Translations under genes and position numbers: made by a program
The notes under the pieces: model-generated
What the model was told of the DNA's origin: nothing
Seen by the model: only the letters and a program-made list of their open reading frames with translations
The model's database searches: none
NCBI RefSeq assembly: GCF_023100805.1
Contig: NZ_CP095855.1
Span: 4,381,001-4,445,000 of the forward strand
Direction of reading: 5' to 3'
Source: Chitinophaga filiformis
GTDB lineage: Bacteria > Bacteroidota > Bacteroidia > Chitinophagales > Chitinophagaceae
Length of the DNA stretch: 64,000 bases
Shown: piece by piece, positions 60,683 through 64,000 of the stretch
How the letters are laid out: every line of letters begins with the position of its first letter
How positions within the stretch are numbered: the stretch's first letter is position 1

Positions 60683-63600
60683 ATGCATTCTTTGCCAAGA
60701 AAGAGCGCTTTATGGCTGACGGTTTTGATGCTGCTGATGGCAGCCGGCAGCAGCTTTGCGCAAACAGGTACTGTCAGAACATTGAGAAATATACTGGACG
60801 GTAGCAGAGGTCAGTTAGCGAAAGATTCTGCTGCCACTGTTCAGGACAGCCTTTACTTTAACCCGGCGCAGATCGCTAAACTGGATACGCCTTACCAGGT
60901 AAAAAATATTGTCACCTTTAAGGTGAACGAATACAGTAACGTGTACCTGCCCGCGCAGTTCAGCGCTACCATTAATGCCCGGCTGATATATACGAAGCCC
61001 GACTTTACGATAGACTCTGTCGACAAAAGCTTCATTATCAATTATGATGCGGCAGGCAGTTATACCAACAGGAGCAGTTTCGTGTTTGCCAACGCGCACA
61101 AGGTCACAGTAAAAGTGATCAGTGTTTCGGTGACAGCTGCCGCCAGGGTGCTGAATGCACTCGTAATGGAGAATGAGATGCGGGTTACTCCCGTCTATAA
61201 ATTATCCTGTACAGACGATGCGGTGAAGAATATCAGCGCTGTCAACGCGGCGAATACCGATTCTACGGACGAGCTGACTGTTACCTGGCCTGTTACTGCC
61301 GGTGCTGATGTCTATGATCTGGAATGGGCGTATGTGGATTCTTCTGCTTATACCAACAACAAATATGGCAATCCTGTCAACCCGGTATTGTTGTTCAGGA
61401 ACAATGCCACCCGCGTAACGCTTGCTGATAATACCTACCGTATCCCGCTGTTGTATGATAATGGTGGCATCCTGTTCTTCAGGGTCCGGGCAGTACAACA
61501 GAAAAGCAATGTAAGCAGGGTGGAGACGGCCTGGAGCTCTGACTATAGCGGCGGACTGGGTGCTTACAATTTCACCGGTCACCAGCGAAAGCTGAATTGG
61601 CAGATGACGGTCAATTATGCCGAAGAGGGAAAGCGCAAGGCGGTAGTGGAGTACTATGATGGTAGCCTGCGTAGCAGGCAGCTGGTCACAAAAGACAATA
61701 CGACCAATAAGACAACCGTTGGCGAAACCTTTTATGATTACCAGGGAAGAGCAGCTATACAGGTGATGCCTGCGCCGTCTATCAATTCGGTGATCAAATA
61801 TTCACCTCGTTTTAACAGCGCATTGAATGGCGCTGAATATGACAAGTCTAATTACGACAAGCTGAATGCGCCTTCCGAATACCTTACGGCGAGGGCCAGC
61901 CAGATGTCGTCTGCAACCGGAGCGAACCAGTATTATTCCAACAACAATCCGGAAAAGAACACAGGTATTAACCAGTTTATTCCCGATGCAGGTGGATTCG
62001 CCTTTACTGAAACGGTATACACACAGGACAACACCGGCAGGATCAGCCGGCAGAGTGGCCTCGGACCTGTTTTCAGGATGGGAAGTAATCATGAAACGAG
62101 ATATTACTATGGCGCTCCGGGCGATAATGACCTGGATGTGTTGTTTGGTACGGAGGCGGGCGACAAAAGCCATTACTTCAAAAATATGGTGCAGGACGCC
62201 AATGGTCAATATGCCATTACCTACCTCGATATGTATGGCCGTACCGTGGCTACTGCTTTGGCTGGTACCCCGGATAGCGCCAGCCTGGATAATCTCTCCT
62301 CCAACACCAGTTTCCCCGTAACAGATACTTTGTCAAGGGTGAACAGCAACGTGATCAAAGACCTGGTAATGGAGAATACCCAGAGCCAGCTGGTGGCGAT
62401 AGATGGCGATTACCAGTTCAAATATTCCCTGGCGCCACCGGTATTACAAAAGAAAGATTGTAATAACAATACGGTATGTTATACTGCCCTCTATGATCTC
62501 GAAATAAAGATCACAGATGATGCTTATAACCTCCGCCTGGGTGGAAAAGCTTTCGACACCATCATCCGCAATTATACCGGAACGATCGTGCCTGATTGCA
62601 ATACGCCCCAACCTTTGCAGGTGGCATTCACCTTACGTCTGCCCAGAGGCAACTACCAGATCACGAAGCGCCTGACCGTTAACAGGGAGGCTATGGCCTA
62701 CTACAGGGACAGTGTCTTTATGAAGAAGAATCTCTGTACTACCCTGGAACAGTTTGTACAGCAACAGCGCGATTTCCTCGCCAATACACAATGTATTCCT
62801 AACTGTGCTGCCTGCCAGGACAGTATCGGCACATGGGATAATTTCCGTAACAGGTACATGACCGCGGGCGGTATTGCTACGGCCGATAGTGCCACTTACA
62901 GGGGAGAAGCACAGGCTGCATATGCAGAGGCGGTAGCTGCCTGTGAAGCTTTGTGTGAGAAAACAACGGAATCAACCGATGTAAAGGCAGCACTGCTCCT
63001 GGACGTATCTGCGCCTTCCGGTCAATATGCCGACGCTGAAGATACATTGAATGTATATTCCATTTTTTATCAGCCGGACGAGAATACGCTGCCGCCTTAT
63101 AAACGCGATACCGTTACTTACCTGGATGAAGCAGGCAGGCCTGATCTGGCATATGACGAATTAAGCAATGCATATGTGATCCCCCAGCGTCTGAGACCTG
63201 AGCAGTTCGCTGCAAAGTTTAAAGCATCGTGGGCTCCGGCATTACTGAAGTTCCACCCCGAATATTGCAAGTGGCTGGAATTCCAGAAGCACCAGGCAAG
63301 TTATGTATGGGACAGGGACTTCGAAAAGACAGATACCTATACAGAAGCGAAAGCCAAAGGGTATCTGAACCCGACAGGCAATAACAGCTTCCCTTATCCG
63401 ATAGTAGCCGCTAACAAAGATCCTTTGTCGCTGGAAAGCGCGGAGATGCTCAATGCGCTCCAGGCGAAGCTGACCAACTACAACGGCGGTTCCGGCAGCC
63501 AGATACTGACCATGTGGAGCACCGCAACTGCTACCCTAAAATGTGAAGGCACTAATACGTCCTGTATTACGTCTTATGCGGCGGCCACTGCGCCTTTCAA

Positions 63601-64000
63601 CGAGAGCGCATTGTGTACGGGCGATCTGGATATGGCATGGCGTAATTTCAGGCAGTTATACCTGTCTGCAAAGCGTACTATTATCGACAATAAGATAAAG
63701 AATGCTGCTTGTCCCTCAGGTGTGTCTAACCCTACATCCGCAGCACTGCTGGCTGCCGGTAAACAGCTTAATTTCAACAATGCAACAGACGCCCTGGGGC
63801 AAAATGGGCTCGGCTATCTCAATAATGGTCAATCAGGACCAGCGTCAGATTCCGCTAATAATGCGGTGAAGCGGCATTATGAAGATAACTGTAATGCTTA
63901 TGCAAAAGCATGGGTGAAACAGCTGGCGCCATGTAAGTATACCCAGGCCATGCTGAGTATCCTCATCCCGAGATTGGTGGAAGTCTGTAAGGAAGGATCG
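60683..64000 (+). CDS. Giant secreted RHS-associated protein, N-terminal part (cut by window end)
   Basis: The frame runs from ATG 60683 to the last base of the window, at least 1106 residues, without a stop. A signal peptide is clear (LWLTVLMLLMAAGSSFAQ, cleavage about residue 26). Residues about 310-370 have DUF6443/RHS-like features: VEYYDGSLRSRQLVT and FYDYQGRAAIQVMPAP. Many Cys residues (e.g. NCAACQD and KKDCNNNTVCY) suggest disulfides. By analogy with the first RHS locus, the C-terminus beyond the window should carry YD repeats, an RHS core and a variable tip. That last statement is inference. Confidence 0.7.
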   Translation, partial: MHSLPRKSALWLTVLMLLMAAGSSFAQTGTVRTLRNILDGSRGQLAKDSAATVQDSLYFNPAQIAKLDTPYQVKNIVTFKVNEYSNVYLPAQFSATINARLIYTKPDFTIDSVDKSFIINYDAAGSYTNRSSFVFANAHKVTVKVISVSVTAAARVLNALVMENEMRVTPVYKLSCTDDAVKNISAVNAANTDSTDELTVTWPVTAGADVYDLEWAYVDSSAYTNNKYGNPVNPVLLFRNNATRVTLADNTYRIPLLYDNGGILFFRVRAVQQKSNVSRVETAWSSDYSGGLGAYNFTGHQRKLNWQMTVNYAEEGKRKAVVEYYDGSLRSRQLVTKDNTTNKTTVGETFYDYQGRAAIQVMPAPSINSVIKYSPRFNSALNGAEYDKSNYDKLNAPSEYLTARASQMSSATGANQYYSNNNPEKNTGINQFIPDAGGFAFTETVYTQDNTGRISRQSGLGPVFRMGSNHETRYYYGAPGDNDLDVLFGTEAGDKSHYFKNMVQDANGQYAITYLDMYGRTVATALAGTPDSASLDNLSSNTSFPVTDTLSRVNSNVIKDLVMENTQSQLVAIDGDYQFKYSLAPPVLQKKDCNNNTVCYTALYDLEIKITDDAYNLRLGGKAFDTIIRNYTGTIVPDCNTPQPLQVAFTLRLPRGNYQITKRLTVNREAMAYYRDSVFMKKNLCTTLEQFVQQQRDFLANTQCIPNCAACQDSIGTWDNFRNRYMTAGGIATADSATYRGEAQAAYAEAVAACEALCEKTTESTDVKAALLLDVSAPSGQYADAEDTLNVYSIFYQPDENTLPPYKRDTVTYLDEAGRPDLAYDELSNAYVIPQRLRPEQFAAKFKASWAPALLKFHPEYCKWLEFQKHQASYVWDRDFEKTDTYTEAKAKGYLNPTGNNSFPYPIVAANKDPLSLESAEMLNALQAKLTNYNGGSGSQILTMWSTATATLKCEGTNTSCITSYAAATAPFNESALCTGDLDMAWRNFRQLYLSAKRTIIDNKIKNAACPSGVSNPTSAALLAAGKQLNFNNATDALGQNGLGYLNNGQSGPASDSANNAVKRHYEDNCNAYAKAWVKQLAPCKYTQAMLSILIPRLVEVCKEGS

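Noticed and set aside
1..64000. CRISPR array, rRNA or insertion sequence
   Set aside because: No regularly spaced direct repeats, no rRNA segments and no transposase-like frames were found by reading.

Overview
The window looks like the chromosome of a soil or rhizosphere Bacteroidota, most likely Chitinophaga or a close relative in the Chitinophagaceae. The evidence is a DUF4953-type zinc metalloprotease C-terminus, the two-times-four-helix FtsX/MacB permease, a Bacteroidota-style hybrid cobalamin operon with its typical fusions (CobJ-CobH, CbiG-CobM), secreted RHS/DUF6443 proteins, very few Shine-Dalgarno sites, and densely overlapping operons. This genus assignment is inferred from gene content, not from a database search.

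Layout. 1-1029: C-terminus of a metalloprotease, a terminator, and a small membrane-anchored protein of unknown function. 1046-3400 (-): ABC transporter permease. 3550-10296 (-): a compact four-gene operon, in transcription order a VioB-like ferritin-fold protein, a LodA/GoxA-family (cysteine tryptophylquinone, CTQ) oxidase, a radical SAM/SPASM maturase and a LodB/QhpG-like flavoprotein. This is the most unusual unit in the window. The known LodA system needs only the flavoprotein LodB, whereas here there is also a radical SAM protein (as in quinohemoprotein amine dehydrogenase maturation) and a ferritin-like enzyme of the violacein/rebeccamycin imine-dimerising type.

10626-31304 (-): a 20-gene cobalamin operon headed by a clear cobalamin riboswitch (about 31455-31605). 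Genes overlap or lie within a few bases of each other: 2Fe-2S ferredoxin, Ni/Co permease, SDR protein, CbiX, CobI, CobJ-CobH fusion, CobL, CbiG-CobM fusion, CobK, CbiD, a second Ni/Co permease, AAA+ and VWA chelatase subunits, CobU, CobT, CobS, CobC, PduO, CobW, CobN. It mixes 'anaerobic' (CbiX, CbiD, CbiG) and 'aerobic' (CobN plus AAA+/VWA) enzymes. CobA, CbiA/CobB, CbiP/CobQ, CbiB and the aminopropanol arm are not in the window.

32096-48274 (+): a secreted polymorphic-toxin region, AT-richer than the B12 operon. It holds a tail-fibre-like secreted protein, an RHS N-half protein, a DUF6443/RHS protein with a variable C-terminal tip, a lipoprotein directly behind it (likely immunity protein), then a string of small unrelated orphan genes (a DUF7710-like protein, two membrane proteins, one soluble protein) and a 1485-residue WGR/SMI1/DUF4116/TPR protein, closed by a strong terminator. 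48460-50267: a DHFR-like reductase (+) and a convergent lipoprotein alpha/beta hydrolase (-). 51031-64000 (+): a second RHS-type surface locus (PA14-bearing protein, lipocalin-like protein, Ig/carbohydrate-binding-like protein and a large protein cut by the window end). No rRNA, tRNA, CRISPR array, transposase or integrase was seen.
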